NCBI GenBank assembly: GCA_015680685.1
Contig: MNCI01036612.1
Coordinates: 109,849-173,848 of the forward strand
Direction of reading: 5' to 3'
Source of the DNA: Gnetum montanum
Taxonomy: Eukaryota; Streptophyta; Gnetopsida; Gnetales; Gnetaceae
DNA length: 64,000 nucleotides
The position numbers and the translations under genes were made by a program. This document shows, piece by piece, positions 46,101 through 58,554 of the stretch (position 1 is its first letter; every line of letters starts with the position of its first letter). A model generated the notes under the pieces. That model saw only the letters and a program-made list of their open reading frames with translations. It searched no databases and had not been told where the DNA came from.

Positions 46101-47520
46101 TCATCATAACCAACTCAGCTACACACAACTATTTTTCATAATGAAAATATTATAAGTTTTCCTTACATTTAAATACATATTACTTTGGTAAAATTTTATC
46201 CATACCTTATTTGTGGTAACTACTTCCATTGTTGGATTCTTTACTCCTTGGCCAATTACATATGCATTTAAATAATCCAAAACATTAAAAATTATCGTGA
46301 ACCTCAAATCCAAAAAATAAGAGATGGTAATGTTAAAAATTACTATAACCATTCCATAAATGTTTCAAATTAAATGTTTTATAAAATAGAAAATACATAG
46401 TAAATTTAAAACACCATAGGAAGGAGAGACAATGAGAAAAATTGAAGATTTAAAAAGTAAGAAAGTTGATGGATGGTGGGATGGTATGGTGTCGGGAGAA
46501 TACAATGTCAAGAGGATATGCCATGACATGAGCATGGTGCTAATATAAACATGAGATGTGATTTTTTCTCACTAAAAACTCCTACCATTCATAAAATGTT
46601 TGATTATAAGAAACTTTAATATAAACTTTAAGCTTGAAAAATTCTGCAAATCAAGATCGCAACATTATTAGATTTCGTAATCGTAAAAATGAGAAAAGCA
46701 TGGGAACTCACTTGGTAAAGAGAGACTTTGTTCTTCTAAATGTTTGAATTAATTCATAAACAAGACAAGAAATGATTAAAAGGTAAAACTAAGAAGTTGT
46801 TGCATCAACTATATGACTAAGGAGTAGGAGTGGGACTTCCACGATCTACACAACCTGGTTTGACTTGATGCATGAAGTTGAAATAAGAGTCTTAGAAATT
46901 ACAATAATATAAGCAGTCCTATGGCACATTATGTTGGAATCTTCAAATTTATGTCATTGAGGTCATGATTCCATGCTTACTAGCTTCTACATGTGGAGTT
47001 TAGTTACTCAACAAAAGTTCATGGTGATACATGAAATTTGGTGATACATTATCTAATTTTATAATTATGTTATCTAATTTTAGTAATATTTAATGACATC
47101 ATATAATTTTACTAATATGTAACTATATTATCTAATTCTTGGCAGCCTTTCTACCCCCCTTAATAACACTAACTCCAGTAGTGAGATTAATGGCATGCCA
47201 TAGTGATCTTAAGACTATTTCTAAGGGTTATGCACTAAATCTTAAAATCCAAATGGTTGAAGTTATGATATCATCAAATTATCAGGTGCCCAAATGATAA
47301 ATTTGACCTCACCATTGGGTTAAAAAGGGTGAAAAATATTGAAAATGACTATTCATATGTTGAAAATGAACATTGTATGCTTGAGTTGTATGAAAATTGA
47401 ACTTTTAAGGATCTCAAGGCACTATATCAAGCAAGGATTAAAAACTAATTTTGGGGGTTCCCTGGATAGATCGGAGTCCACCATTGGCTTCTAGATTCTA
47501 AACCGTTTTTTGTGAAAAAA
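46101..47520. other. AT-rich stretch without genes
   Basis: Nothing supportable. A 77-codon minus-strand ORF (46,352-46,119) is low-complexity and AT-driven. Confidence 0.4.
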
Positions 47521-47524
47521 AAAA

Positions 47525-47578
47525 GACTTCCCAAGAGGTCACCCATCCTAATTCTACTCCAAAATGAGCATGCTTAAT
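47525..47578 (-). repeat. 5S rRNA-derived fragment (Cassandra-like?)
   Basis: Plus strand GACTTCCCAAGAGGTCACCC, then ATCCTAATTCTACTCC and GAGCATGCTTAA, match the reverse complement of the 3' half of plant 5S rRNA. On the minus strand the internal Pol III promoter parts are recognisable: box A-like ATTAAGCATGCTC (47,578-47,566) and box C AGGATGGGTGACC (47,549-47,537), followed by a T run that would terminate Pol III. The 5' third of 5S is missing. This fits either a 5S pseudogene or an LTR of a Cassandra-type TRIM element, which carries such a segment. No paired LTR was found. Confidence 0.65.
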
Positions 47579-47810
47579 GATAAAGTTTTTATCTGTATTG
47601 TTACCAAAGTGCCAAATTTAAATTTTTGGAAATATTAGTGCATGTTCTTAATTTAAATTGACAATTCATGATGAAATTTTTTAAAGTTTTTTTTCTATTG
47701 ATGATAATTTCAAAATTTCCATCAATTGTCCAAAAATTCAACATTTCTATCTATCGATGAAAAATTTTGACTGCGCAAGCGACAACCATTTCAAGTTCTA
47801 CATAGCTTGT

Positions 47811-47975
47811 TTTGGGGTCTATCCAGTCCTCCTTTGGGCTAGCACAACCCATCTTGGGGCCCACACAGCCCTTTATAGGGCATACTCAACACATTTTAGT
47901 GCTAGTGTAGCCTTTGATTAGGCCAACATGGCCTGTATTTGGGCCTACGCAGCCTATCTCAAGGCCTGCATGCAA
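47811..47975. repeat. 22-bp imperfect tandem array next to E5
   Basis: About seven units of TTGGGCCTACACAGCCCATC with strong drift (for example TTGGGGCCCACACAGCCC and TTGGGCCTACGCAGCCTATC). It lies just before the E5 accessory exons. Confidence 0.6.
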
Positions 47976-47989
47976 AGAGATGCCTTTCA

Positions 47990-49560
47990 GTGGTTATAGG
48001 AATGAGGAAAGAGCTAGTTGCTCAAGTTACTATAGAAGATATGCAAAGGCGTAAAGAAGAAGAAGATTAGAGATGTAAGAAGGAGGAGGAGGAAAGAGCA
48101 TCCAAGTAAGCATTGGAAGTCATGAACTCCATCATAGTTGGCTTGCCTCTAGATGGCAACCTTTCCATGGACATATCCCTCAATCTCCCTAGTTTGTTTT
48201 AATATTTTTGTTTTCTAAGTTTTAATGCATGTTTTTATTGTCAACTGTATTGATGATTATCCCTTCTGTAGTGCATGAATATCCCTTATAAGCATCCACA
48301 TCTACCTAACATTTTAAGCCTTTGGTGGATGCCCCAGGCAATAGTTCATGTAAATCTTAGTGGATGACATGGTTGATCATTTATGATAAATAGCCCTTTA
48401 TGTTGGTAAGAACTATTATAACTACTTCATTTGTTTTTTGTATGTTGTCCTTATGTTTTATGGTTTTTCATGCTTTGTGGCTATATGGTCTTGGTGGTCA
48501 TTGAATTTTTTTTATAATTGTTTTTCTTGGTTTTTGACTCATGTTGTATCCAAAGTCAAATGGGATTATACATGTGACATCAATCTTGATGAGCTCCCCA
48601 CACTATCATCCACGATGGAAAATGTTCCTCATAGATTGTATGAAGGAGCTACCGAGTGTCCTATCTCTTGTTCGAGAACATATTGGGAATCCCAACGTTG
48701 TAATGAGTACTTATGAGAAAAGTCTATGGGTCTAGAGAAATAATTAAAAAAGCTATCACATGAGAACAAGGACCTTCATAACTATAAAGAGTTTATAGAA
48801 GCCCATGTGGCTAATAGATATTTTTTACTCATGAAGAGGATTAAGTAAAAATGGTATTTGAGTGCTATCCAAGGCAAAGTTGTTATAGTTAGGAGTACTA
48901 TAGAAAAGGATATGAAAATAGAGTTGCTAATATGTAAGATCAAGGATTAGCATGATTGCTATGATTGGGTACTAGAGTGGGGCAAGAAGAAAAAGGATCA
49001 CAAGCTAAAGTACAAGGTGAAGATGGAGAGTTGTCTAAAATCATGGCATGAGGAGGCCATCGAGCAACGAAAGCCTAAATTATTTGTATACAGTATAAAT
49101 CTGGAGAACATCTTTAATATGTTCATGGAATTAGACATGGTTTCTAACTCTCTCACTCCTCATATTACCACTACATAGAATGAGACTTCTAGAGCTACCC
49201 TCTCCCAAGATCCTTCCAAGTGAACTAGTATTAAGATGAGATAGATCCTAATAGGGGTAGACCTATGGGAGATTGATTGGGCTAACATGAGTGAGAAGTA
49301 GCTCCTCCAAATGTTAGAGACTGGTCTATAGAAATTTTCCCTCAAGGACATCACTCCAGAATCTTCAAAGGTTTTCACGTACATGTTATGAATTCTCTAT
49401 ATTATAGCTTTTGTTTCCATGTTTTTTTGTCTCATGGTTGTATCTTCTTTTCATCCTACTTACTAATCATGGTATTTTTTATTTAAAGGTCTCAAGCGAT
49501 GGAAATGGTGACATTGACAATGATGTAGATGATGATCCTCTACCTCCTCCTCTAGCTTAG
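47990..49560 (+). pseudogene. E5 antisense accessory gene, partial
   Basis: Plus-strand exons homologous to the later exons of the E2 antisense gene: a Lys/Glu-rich helix near 48,000-48,110, LPLDGNLSMDISLNLP (E2: LDASEFDNIFNDMSMGDPP), then 48,540-48,716 with VPHRLYEGATECPISCS (E2: VPRCVYEEASKCPLHSTCS), a charged coiled-coil-like stretch (48,720-49,130), and a final acidic exon ending DDDPLPPPLA near 49,560. It lies on the strand opposite to E5 gag-PR and downstream of PR, as in E1 and E2. Earlier exons and E5 RT are missing. Many stops. Confidence 0.6.
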
Positions 49561-50148
49561 CTTTGCCTATTATTGCATATGTTATGTCTTTTATGTTTTG
49601 GTTGTAGTAATGTACCTATTTGGTGGATTTCATCATAGCTTTTGAGACTATGAACTATTTTCATTGTTAGCTATTGCATTATGCAACTACGGCTATGGGA
49701 TGTTTTTGTTACTACCACATTGTGTGGCTATGCCTACTATGTTGGTTCTAGTTTGAAATATTTTTGGCCTTTTTACCTTTTAGAATTTTTATGGGATTTT
49801 ATGTTTTATGTTTTTTTTTGGTGATTTTTACATAGACAAAAAATATGAATATAAATTGTAAAGATAAATATAATAATGAAAAATAAGTAAACATAATGGA
49901 ATAAAGTGAAAAAAAAGTAAGGCAATGATGTAGATGTGTAAATGAAGCTAAAAATAAGGCTACTAGCTAGATTGTACAAAGGAATGATTAAACATTTAAT
50001 CATGTAGTTGCTTCCTAATCTATGAAACATTAGGGAACTTATATAAATTTTGTTGCATGATCTTATATTATCTATTCCCTTCACTTACTATGTTGAATGG
50101 TAGTTTCTTCCACATTTCATTGGTGGCTCCAATGTTGGTAGTATTTCC
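49561..50148. other. E5 spacer between PR and accessory gene
   Basis: AT-rich, no gene. It corresponds to the array-bearing spacer of E1 and E2, but no AAACTAGCA array is visible. Confidence 0.4.
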
Positions 50149-50838
50149 TTAACCATTCTTGTTATGATTTTCTAGTTTGTCATTGGCCATAGGGGTTTCC
50201 TCTTGAAAATCCACTTCCAATTCTTTTTCTACATCAAGATTATTGATGAACAAAAGAATTGCACTATCTCTGTGAATGAGGATCTCAAACCCCCTCCCCC
50301 ACCCCACACACCNNCCCCCCCCCCCCTCATAAGGTAGATGAATCTCATGATGGATTGTAGAATTGACTACTTGTAATTTGGTCAACCAAGGCCTTCCTAA
50401 AATTAGATTGAAGCTTGGTGTCTCCCCTACCACTAGAAAATTGGAGGTTGTAGGGAATTATTCTTCAACAACAAAATCCAATGTTATAAATCCCCTGGCT
50501 ACTACATGTGACCAATTAAATGATTTAAGCATAGACATGGAGGTAGTTTGGATGTGTTCAACTAAACCCAAATGCTCAATGATAAGAAAGTGTATAACAT
50601 TCATAGCTACACCGTCATCCATGTACACTTTGTGAACTATGTATTGACTAACTCTAATTATTATAAAGATAGGAGCCTTAGATACTTCACCATTTTGGGG
50701 GTTGTCCTTCACCTCACTATTGAAAAATGTCAAGATAGTTGATACCCTTTCTTTCCAAGTGGAGGATGGATCTATTACTACATGAATAAATTCTTCATTA
50801 GTAGGGATATCCTCACTCATTAAGATGAAAGTTAGCAT
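50149..50838 (-). pseudogene. E5 protease region
   Basis: Minus-strand PR: SEDIPTNEEFIHVVI (N-terminal side), YMDDGVAMNVIHFL (active-site region, MDDG at 50,622-50,611), ARGFITLDFVVEE, then FNLILGRPWLTKLQ and STIHHEIHLPYEGGG. Open from 50,838 to 50,458 and from 50,433 to 50,149 apart from two undetermined bases. It matches E1 PR residue for residue in order. The G-rich run that follows HLPYEG is unlike E1 and seems an expansion. Confidence 0.8.
50290..50326. repeat. C-rich run with two undetermined bases
   Basis: C runs of 5, 5, 4, 2, (NN), and 12 between 50,290 and 50,326; NN is at 50,313-50,314. On the minus strand these are G runs that could fold into a G-quadruplex, which may explain the failed base calls. 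The run lies in the PR reading frame. Confidence 0.8.
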
Positions 50839-50899
50839 CTTGACTAATTCTTAACAATGTGTAGGGAAGATCATGACCAAGACGTATAGAGTTAATGAG

Positions 50900-53050
50900 G
50901 TGTTTTTAATGGAAACTTAATTTGCTCCATGGCAGTGAGGAAGTTTTTATTATTGCTCAATGTTTTCTCATTCTTATTAGCCTTAACTTCCTTCATTCTA
51001 CTTAGGATCTTGACCTCATGTTTCAATGGTTATTGTGTTGTTCCCTTTAACTTTTCTTATCTATCCTCCTTAAGCTGAATAGTAGATGCAATTTATACAT
51101 TAGAATCCATGGGTATGGCTGAGATCAACGTAGGATTTTGTCGGTGTACTTCCTTTCACACCTTTGGTTGGTCAATGTTTTTCTGTGGGCTTGGTAACTA
51201 ATTTCTTGCATTTTTTTGAAGATGACTACTTTTATTTTGATTGTGATGAAGTTGAGTTATTAGCCACTACATGGGGATGTTGGTTGGTCAAAGCAGTAGG
51301 TTGATTAGTAGGGGATGATAGTATTCTAATGACAAAAGGTTCCTTAGGAGCTGATGAAGGTGGTATCCTTATAACAAATGGACTTCTAGAACTAGAAGTT
51401 CATTCATGACGAGGAGGTAACTAAACCATGAATGGTTCCTTAGGAGCTTGTGCTTATTACATACATCAAAGGAAACTATTATAAATTGGTCTTTTTTGGT
51501 GTTCAAAGGGTCTTTGTACACCTGTAGATTTTAATTCTAGGGCTTGACTAGGTTAGACATGTCTAGGACTAAGTCCCACTATTTATCATCTTTTACAAGT
51601 CATCTTTTACTACCAAGAAAAAGTTAGTATCATGACTAGGGAGTTAATGATAGTGAATGGGTCATCCTTCATTGCTATAGAAGGTTCTTTGGTTATTTTG
51701 CATAAACAGTCATGCCTCTTGCAAGCATTCTTGGATAGTTTCTTATACTAGATGTAATCATTCTTGTGTAGCTAATCAAGAAGCTCATATGATTTTACTA
51801 ATAACATGGTATACTTGGACCTATATTTTAACTCAAAGTTGGTCTTAGGTAGATTAGATGTAGTGGCACTTGAGGTTGATGATAGGGAGGCCACAGTAGG
51901 AGCTTTGATTTATATGGTTTTCTAGATTTGTGTGGTTTTAGGCTTCTTAGCTACTTTTTCTACAACTACATGTGACTGCTTGCCCTTTTTCCTATCCCAT
52001 TTGGTATGTTGATTCTTGTAGGTTATGTATGTAGGATTGTTACTGGCTTCAGCTACATCTTCTATATTCTTGACTTAGAAAAAGTTTTGACTTAGGGATT
52101 GAGGATCCAAATAATACCACTTAGACTTAATAAAATTATAAACCACCCCTTTCAAAATGTCAACAAGGTGCATTTTGAAAGGTTTAGATATCTCATTAAA
52201 TATAGCATTCCATCTTTGTATAAAATTTTGAATAGGTTCAAGGGACCCCTATCTCACTTTCATCAATTGATCTAACATTGTTTTAAGTTTTAAGTTGTAC
52301 TTAAATTGGTTAACAAACTAACTTATTAAGTCATCTAGATAGGAGATAGATCCTCTAAGTAGTGTGTAGTACCAATCAAGTGCCTTTTTAGTCAAATACA
52401 TGGGAAAGACATGTAATACGATGTGTGACCAAGCTTGTAGTAATAGGCATTCTAAATGAAAGGTAATGAGGTGCGCATTAGGATCACTTTCACCATTATA
52501 TGTAGTAATATGAGGGACTAGTATCCCATAGGAAAGGGTTATCTAGGAAACATTAGGACTGAGTGGGTCATCTTGGTAAATGTCCATGACTTTTACCATT
52601 TTTTTGGAGCTAGCCTCAAGTTTCTTTAATTTTTTGATGGGGCTTTGGATTAGCTGGAAGGCCTAATCCAAGCTTTGAGGCACTCTTGTAGGTTGTATAG
52701 GTTCCAAGGTTGGTTGCATGGATGGTGGGATGGCTTGGGGCTAGAGGATAGGTTGTGGAACCAGGAGATAAGGCCTACTTTCCATTACTACATGAGGGTT
52801 AAACAATGATAATGATGTCTACATAGGGATTTATAAGGTAAAGGAAGTAAAAGTTATGTTAGAAGTTGGCATGACTTAAGGTTTCAAAGAGGGGCCTACT
52901 ATAGTAGTGAATGGAAGAGGCATATAAGGTACACTTTAGGGCAGTCGCATGACATGGGGTTGGGTGATAAATGGAAGAGTTGTAAATATAGAGGAAACTT
53001 GGGAGATAGGCTCTGAAGTCTACTCAAAGAAAGAGATAGATGTTACTTGT
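50900..53050 (-). pseudogene. E5 gag
   Basis: Minus-strand gag. Proline/methionine-rich N-terminal stretch (53,050-52,600), then the gag domain: DIYQDDPLSPN (about 52,585), YNGESDPNAHLITFHLECLL, KKALDWYYTLLRGSISYLDD, LLDQLMKV, NFIKSKWYYLDPQSLSQ (about 52,150). A Lys-rich linker follows, then ACKRHDCLCKI near 51,710. The order equals E1 gag. A stop in the DDLIS*FVN segment occurs at the same codon as in E1 (LLT*FVT). Degenerate throughout. Confidence 0.7.
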
Positions 53051-53179
53051 GTGTTATATTTACAAATTTGTAGCTTGTGGACTACAAATATCATTTTTGC
53101 ATTCAAAAATTTCTTAGAACTATTGATACAAGCCTACCATATAGAATCTTTGTGGAAAATAAGGTAAGTGTATCTTCCT

Positions 53180-54760
53180 TTATAGTTTCATCAAATTACA
53201 ATCAAAATTTAGGCTACAGGCCTTTACATTACAACATAGAAGTTTGCTTAAGTTGTTTGAATGAGGATGCTTGTAAGAGATATGACCATCTTTGTGAGAT
53301 AGATAGAGATCCAATGGTAGTAACCAAAGATGATCCAAAACTATAAAAATACTCAAGCTTCAGAGGTTTTTCAATTATCAATAAGTAGCTACTCACGATA
53401 CTAATTTTTTCTTAGCATTGAAAGATGATCTACAAAAAAATGATTGATTAGGGAGAGCTGGTGCTAAATGAACCTAAATCTCCAAACACCAATAATAACT
53501 CCTACATCATAGCCTCATTCACAATGTCCCACCAATCTATTCCTCCTAGAGAACTATTTCTCATCAAGGTTTCATCTCAATCCCAAGATATAAAGCCCAA
53601 AGTTTCCTTTGTTATATAGGTACCACTAGCTAACCCCCAAAGAGCCTTTTGTTATACATGTTTAACCTTCAATGGCAACAACTTCACAACATAAACAAAG
53701 CATTATCAATCTACCTAAATCTAGGGTATCATTTATTATTTGAATTCCTCTACCATCTATAAGCAAACCAACAACAAACCATGGTCAATGTTCATTAGTT
53801 AATAAGAAATCATCATCACAACAGTGATGAAAACAATCTATCATCAAGTCACATACTAAGTAGGCTAGCCCACCAAAACCTACATCAAGAGTAGCCCTGC
53901 CTATGATTTTCATTACTCAAACAACATCAACCAATCAACCAAGAGATATTTAAAAATTAGGTATGAGCAAGAAGCCCAAGCAATACCCATTAAGATAGAA
54001 ACTGAAAATTCTAGAAAGAATGAAAAAACTGGGGCTACTAAGGCTAAAATATCACACACCAAGGAAATGAATTTCTTTACAGTAATGAAACAAGCCAAAT
54101 GATCCTTGAAATAAAAAAACATGCCATTGAAAAAACCTAGTCATGAATTCTTCTACTCATAGAGATGTGCTAGTTCAAATGTTGACCTCTATTCCTATAA
54201 GCAAAGACATGCCTTCTAGCAAAGAATCCATTCACTTTATCATTTAGCAAACTTAGCTTAGAGAAAACAAGCATCAACCTATGCTCACATTTCATGACAA
54301 AGAAGTGAAAATTAACCTACTAAATGAAGAAGTGATATCTACTCCTCTCATCATTACCATATGTGTTGGAAAGTATAAGGTTCATCATGTTCATGTGGAT
54401 GACAAGGAAACAACCAACATGATACTTTTTACCATTATTGAGAAACTAGCCCTCAGTAAAAAAATTTAGGAGACTCTACCTCCACACTTAAGTCATTTAA
54501 TGGGTTATGGATAGACATACAAGGTGTTATCTCCTTGGAATTTGTGGCTAGAGAATAATTTTCAACATCCACCAACTTCCTAGTAGCCAAAGAGACACTT
54601 TCCTTTAACTTGATCCTAGGAAGACCATGATTAGCTAAGCTTTGATGAGTCTCATCTCCTATACACCAAGAGATTTTCCTATCATATAAGAATGGTGAAA
54701 TTATAATCCATGATGATAACATGCTTCTACCATTTGTGAACAATATCAACATTGAATGAG
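53180..54760 (+). pseudogene. E7: gag end and PR fragment, plus strand
   Basis: Plus-strand relic head to head with E5. It starts near 53,180 and reads EDACKRYDHLCEIDRDP (E1: EASKRHQRYYEILRKP), then a GELVLNEPKSPN segment (E1: GKLVLDESN), a long Lys/Thr-rich linker, PISKDMPSSKESIHFII (about 54,190-54,240), the PR region with VHVDDKETTNMILF (54,380-54,430, Gly of DDG lost), and an LT*S*EDHD*LS stretch that corresponds to NLILGRPWL. RT is absent. The N-terminal gag is also absent. Confidence 0.6.
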
Positions 54761-57556
54761 GTTTGAAGGTGAAGTTTTACTATTGTTTTAACTTGTAGAA
54801 TTTTTACATAAAAGTATAAAACATAGAAAAATATAAAAAATAATTAAAAATTTTGATTAAGAAGGAGTGTTAAACTAGTCAAAATGCAACATCATAAATG
54901 TCCAACATGACTAGGCATCCCATGACAGTAATCATGCTTACATAATGAAATACAAGGAGATGATACACAGTCTCTCAAGCTATAAATATCACAACAAGCT
55001 AAGAACATATAACACACCAAAGATGATAACACATTATCAACACTAATATTTTCGAAAAAACCATGAAAGGAAGGAAGGAAATGTTGTTAAAGCCACCATC
55101 TACATTTATCAAGATCCTATACCCTTAGAGCATGAATTAGCATTAAAATTGATAAAACAAAAAAAATTGCCAACTTTGACAAGGGAAACCAAACTATAAG
55201 CTAATTAAAATTCATGAACATAACTATGAATTCCACTTAAACTGAAATCGAAAAATGGAAAACAAAATCTCACTAAGTTAGGCATTTTAACAAATAGCTG
55301 TTACAAAAACTAGAAACTACATGATAATGAAAATGACGTGAAACTAATGATCAAAATTGACAACCTTGGGCATTAAAAAACTAAGATGCTTGAAATTATA
55401 TGCTTCAAAGGTTGGGAAAATCACAAACGTTGAGAATATGGGAAGAAGAAGATAAGAAAAACATAAGATTTTGTGACTTTAGAGGCTCATAAGCAACCAT
55501 TCTTCCCTTCCAAAAAATTTCTAAGTGTCTTATACACCATCACACTACTCCAAGGAGTGTCACATGTCACTCTTGCAAAGCCTAGGCACTCATACACTAA
55601 TAATAGGACTAAAAAAATTCAAAATTCCCAATTCTAATCCCAAGCACTCAAACACTACCAACATAGGCTAGAAAAAAAATCCCAACCCCTACATCCCAAT
55701 TACAAATTGACCAATGTAGGTTCCCACGGCTAGGAAAAATCTAAAGAAGATTCTAAAAATTATTTTCTACCATAGATGTAGTGAAAATGGCCAAAAAAAA
55801 CCTAGGTTCATCAATAGCACTGCACATACAAGTGCTAGAAAACCTAATTTTTTGTCAAAATTTAGAAAGAAAAAACCATAGGTTGTAATGGAAAAATCCC
55901 TAAAAAGTCATAAAAAAATTTAAAAATTCTAAAGTTGGCCAAAAACCCTTCTACATTGCATCTACCATTCTCAAAGATTTTAGATGTTGACCGTATGTGA
56001 CCAAAACCCTGCCAACACTACCAAGTTAATATCATCAATGGGACCTAGAGTGATGTAGAAATGTTGAATTTTAAGGACATATGAATGGTTAGAAATGATG
56101 GTGACCTAGCTATTACTAATAAGAAGTTAGTTGAAGTTTCTGGATTTGAACAAACAATTGCAATGTGCTTACATTCACTAAAGATCTTCTTGGGTCAAGG
56201 CAATGTAGAAGGGCTTGGGATAGGAGTAACTAAGATCTAGGCCTTTGTAAGGAATAAAGGCTAAACTTTGATGAGGATCAAGCAATAGCCTATGCAAGCT
56301 TATGGTTGTTGATGAAGAGTAGAAAATGTGGGTATAATAGTATGCCTCATACATCTTTTTTTGAGTGGATGATTATTTGATTTCATTGAATACCATGAAA
56401 TCATATTAAGGTGTTATTTCTATATTGGTAATATTAAGCTATTCATATTTCTACATTGATTTGTTAAGCATGTGGGTCTTTTTACCACCAATATTCAACA
56501 ATATGTAAAATAGCAAGATTCATTATTTTCCTAGCATCTTGTTTTTCTTCTTATTTTACCAGTACATTTTTATCGCATAAAATACTACTACTTTATATCA
56601 ATTATCTATTTTTTCTATTATTCTTGTTGATAGAATTTGACATAGATACAAAATAAATTAAACTACCTAGACTCTCCTCTAATGTGTACTTCTAATTATT
56701 TTTTTAATAGTTTGAACTTTGTAGGGCCAGAATCAATAATATTGTTTAAATATAACTAAAAAGGTAAATTTATCTAATGGAATAGAATATTGTGAAGTAA
56801 ACAAATTATGTTACAATATTGAGGTGTTGGAACTCTTCTTGTGTGTTAGAACTCCGAACTTTTGGATTGTAAATAAGAAAATCCTTAACTTTTAATAAAA
56901 GCACATGACATGAAAAAGAAGTCATCTCTTGATGAATCCTCAAATAATAATTATCATTATTTATGCCTAGTTTCAATAAAATAAAGTTAGTAACATGAAT
57001 TCTTATTCTCAAATTCACTATGAAAAAAATGCTATGAGCAAACTTTTCTATCACAATTTCTTGGAGGTTTATAAGAGGTTTAAGATACAAAGGTTGGTTT
57101 CCAATTTAATTTATTTTTATTTATCAAATATATAAAAATTATTGATAAACATTCAAATATTTAAATATAGTTAAAGAAATATTTATATATAATATACTCC
57201 TAAGAAATTTGTCATTCCATACCTAAGTATTTTGACATCCATATAACAAGTTAGCTAGAGAAAAGTTATGGTTGAAAGTAAAAAATGTCCATACATAAGA
57301 TTCAAACTCACATCACAAAAGCATAGATTCTTAGGAATTGTAATTCCAAAAAACTCTAATTCTTAAGATCAATTGCAAAATATTTTAAGAGTGCAAATAA
57401 ATTGTAATAAGTAAAACCATAATTATAGATTTCTAATGAATTTCTACTCATAAAGTAGTTAAATTAAGTTCTGCAAATACAATTTATTGACAGAAAACTT
57501 TATATAATTATTTTTGAAACTAAAACTAAAAATTTTTTATGTCTACAATTCCTATG
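54761..57556. other. AT-rich stretch without genes
   Basis: No gene supported. A 94-codon minus-strand ORF (57,090-56,806) has no motif I recognise. The stretch 55,500-56,050 has several CACT.C.A.ACTAATA words but no clear tandem unit. Confidence 0.4.
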
Positions 57557-57581
57557 TGATGAATTGTGTTTTGTCAGGCCC

Positions 57582-57655
57582 CGATATTCGATCCTCGATA
57601 TCGGGTATGCAATATCGTAGCCTAGATAACGATATTGAATACACGATATCGTGGT
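57582..57655. repeat. CGATATCG palindrome cluster in E3 U3
   Basis: Five CGATAT/ATATCG words, two of them perfect CGATATCG (57,594-57,601 region and 57,645-57,652 region), with decayed versions between. It is upstream of TATA. Less regular than the copy at 63,962-64,000. Confidence 0.75.
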
Positions 57656-57668
57656 TCTCGTGTAAGCC

Positions 57669-57676
57669 TATAAATA
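57669..57676 (+). promoter_or_regulatory. TATA box of E3 5' LTR
   Basis: TATAAATA in AAGCCTATAAATACCAC. Confidence 0.7.
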
Positions 57677-58422
57677 CCACATTTAGACACATAGGAAGGG
57701 GGGAGTTAGTAAGTGTTGGTGTAGAGTCTTTTTTTTTCTCAATTTTCAATTCATTTCAGTTCTTTCCCTAGTGCATGCCCACAATGTGATGATTGTAATT
57801 GTACGAAACCTTTATTTGAGTGTGATGTACTTGGACACGCACATGACTAGCAATAAAGATCGAGATTACTCTATCATTGCAACATTCACTTAGTCTTTTA
57901 ATTTTTTAATTGTTATTCTTATTTATTATTTTCTTAGTTAATATTTCTTTATCATCATTTACTATTCCTATTGTTAAATGGGAAATGAGTACGACTTAAT
58001 CACGAACATTGAAGTGTAACTACTTGGTAACCCAATAGCGTATTTAGGAGTGCTCAAGTAATGTGCACTTGGTAATCTCAGAAGTAGTACATGAGGTCCA
58101 AGATGCATACAGATGATTAAGGAAAGATTCTCATCACACTTAGGCTAGCTTAGACTTTATTTCCTATTGCTTATTATTTTAATCAAGATTATTTTCCATT
58201 GTCTCTAGGAGTAGACTATTATTAGAAATCATATCATACACCTCACTCTGGACTAAATCATACATGATAATCGAATATTAGTCTAGGTGGGAAGATAGCA
58301 AACTATGATCAACGTGTAACTATCTAGATACCACAACTAATCTGTCTACATAGTTTGACCAGATTGTGTGTGAATGCTCGTATTCGTATGGTTGAGTGTA
58401 GGGATACCTAACCACTCATCAT

Positions 58423-58440
58423 TAGCACCGTTTCCAAGGA
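58423..58440 (+). promoter_or_regulatory. E3 primer-binding site, Asp-tRNA-like
   Basis: TAGCACCGTTTCCAAGGA matches TGGCGCCGTTGCCGGGGA except at transition-type sites and one G/T. It starts two bases after the LTR end, as in E0. Confidence 0.7.
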
Positions 58441-58554
58441 TGGTTCTAGTTATTTAGATTATTTACATCATCTGAGATCACTGTAATAAAGCCTTCATGA
58501 TATATCTTTTAGAAAGATAGTAATTGCAAATAAGTCACACACAAATTCACAACA

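Larger units (their letters stand above)
57557..58421 (+). repeat. E3 5' LTR
   Basis: Starts TGATGAATTGTG and ends CCACTCATCA. CGATATCG palindromes (57,582-57,655) precede a TATA box (57,669-57,676). R-U5 contains AACCCAATA, GTATGGTTGAGTG and CCACTCATCATT, shared with the E0 LTR. The 3' LTR begins at 63,936. Confidence 0.8.

Noticed and set aside
47525-47578. functional 5S rRNA gene
   Set aside because: Only the 3' half is recognisable, with many substitutions and no tandem copies.
56806-57090. 94-codon minus-strand ORF
   Set aside because: No recognisable motif, AT-rich composition, no neighbour that supports it.
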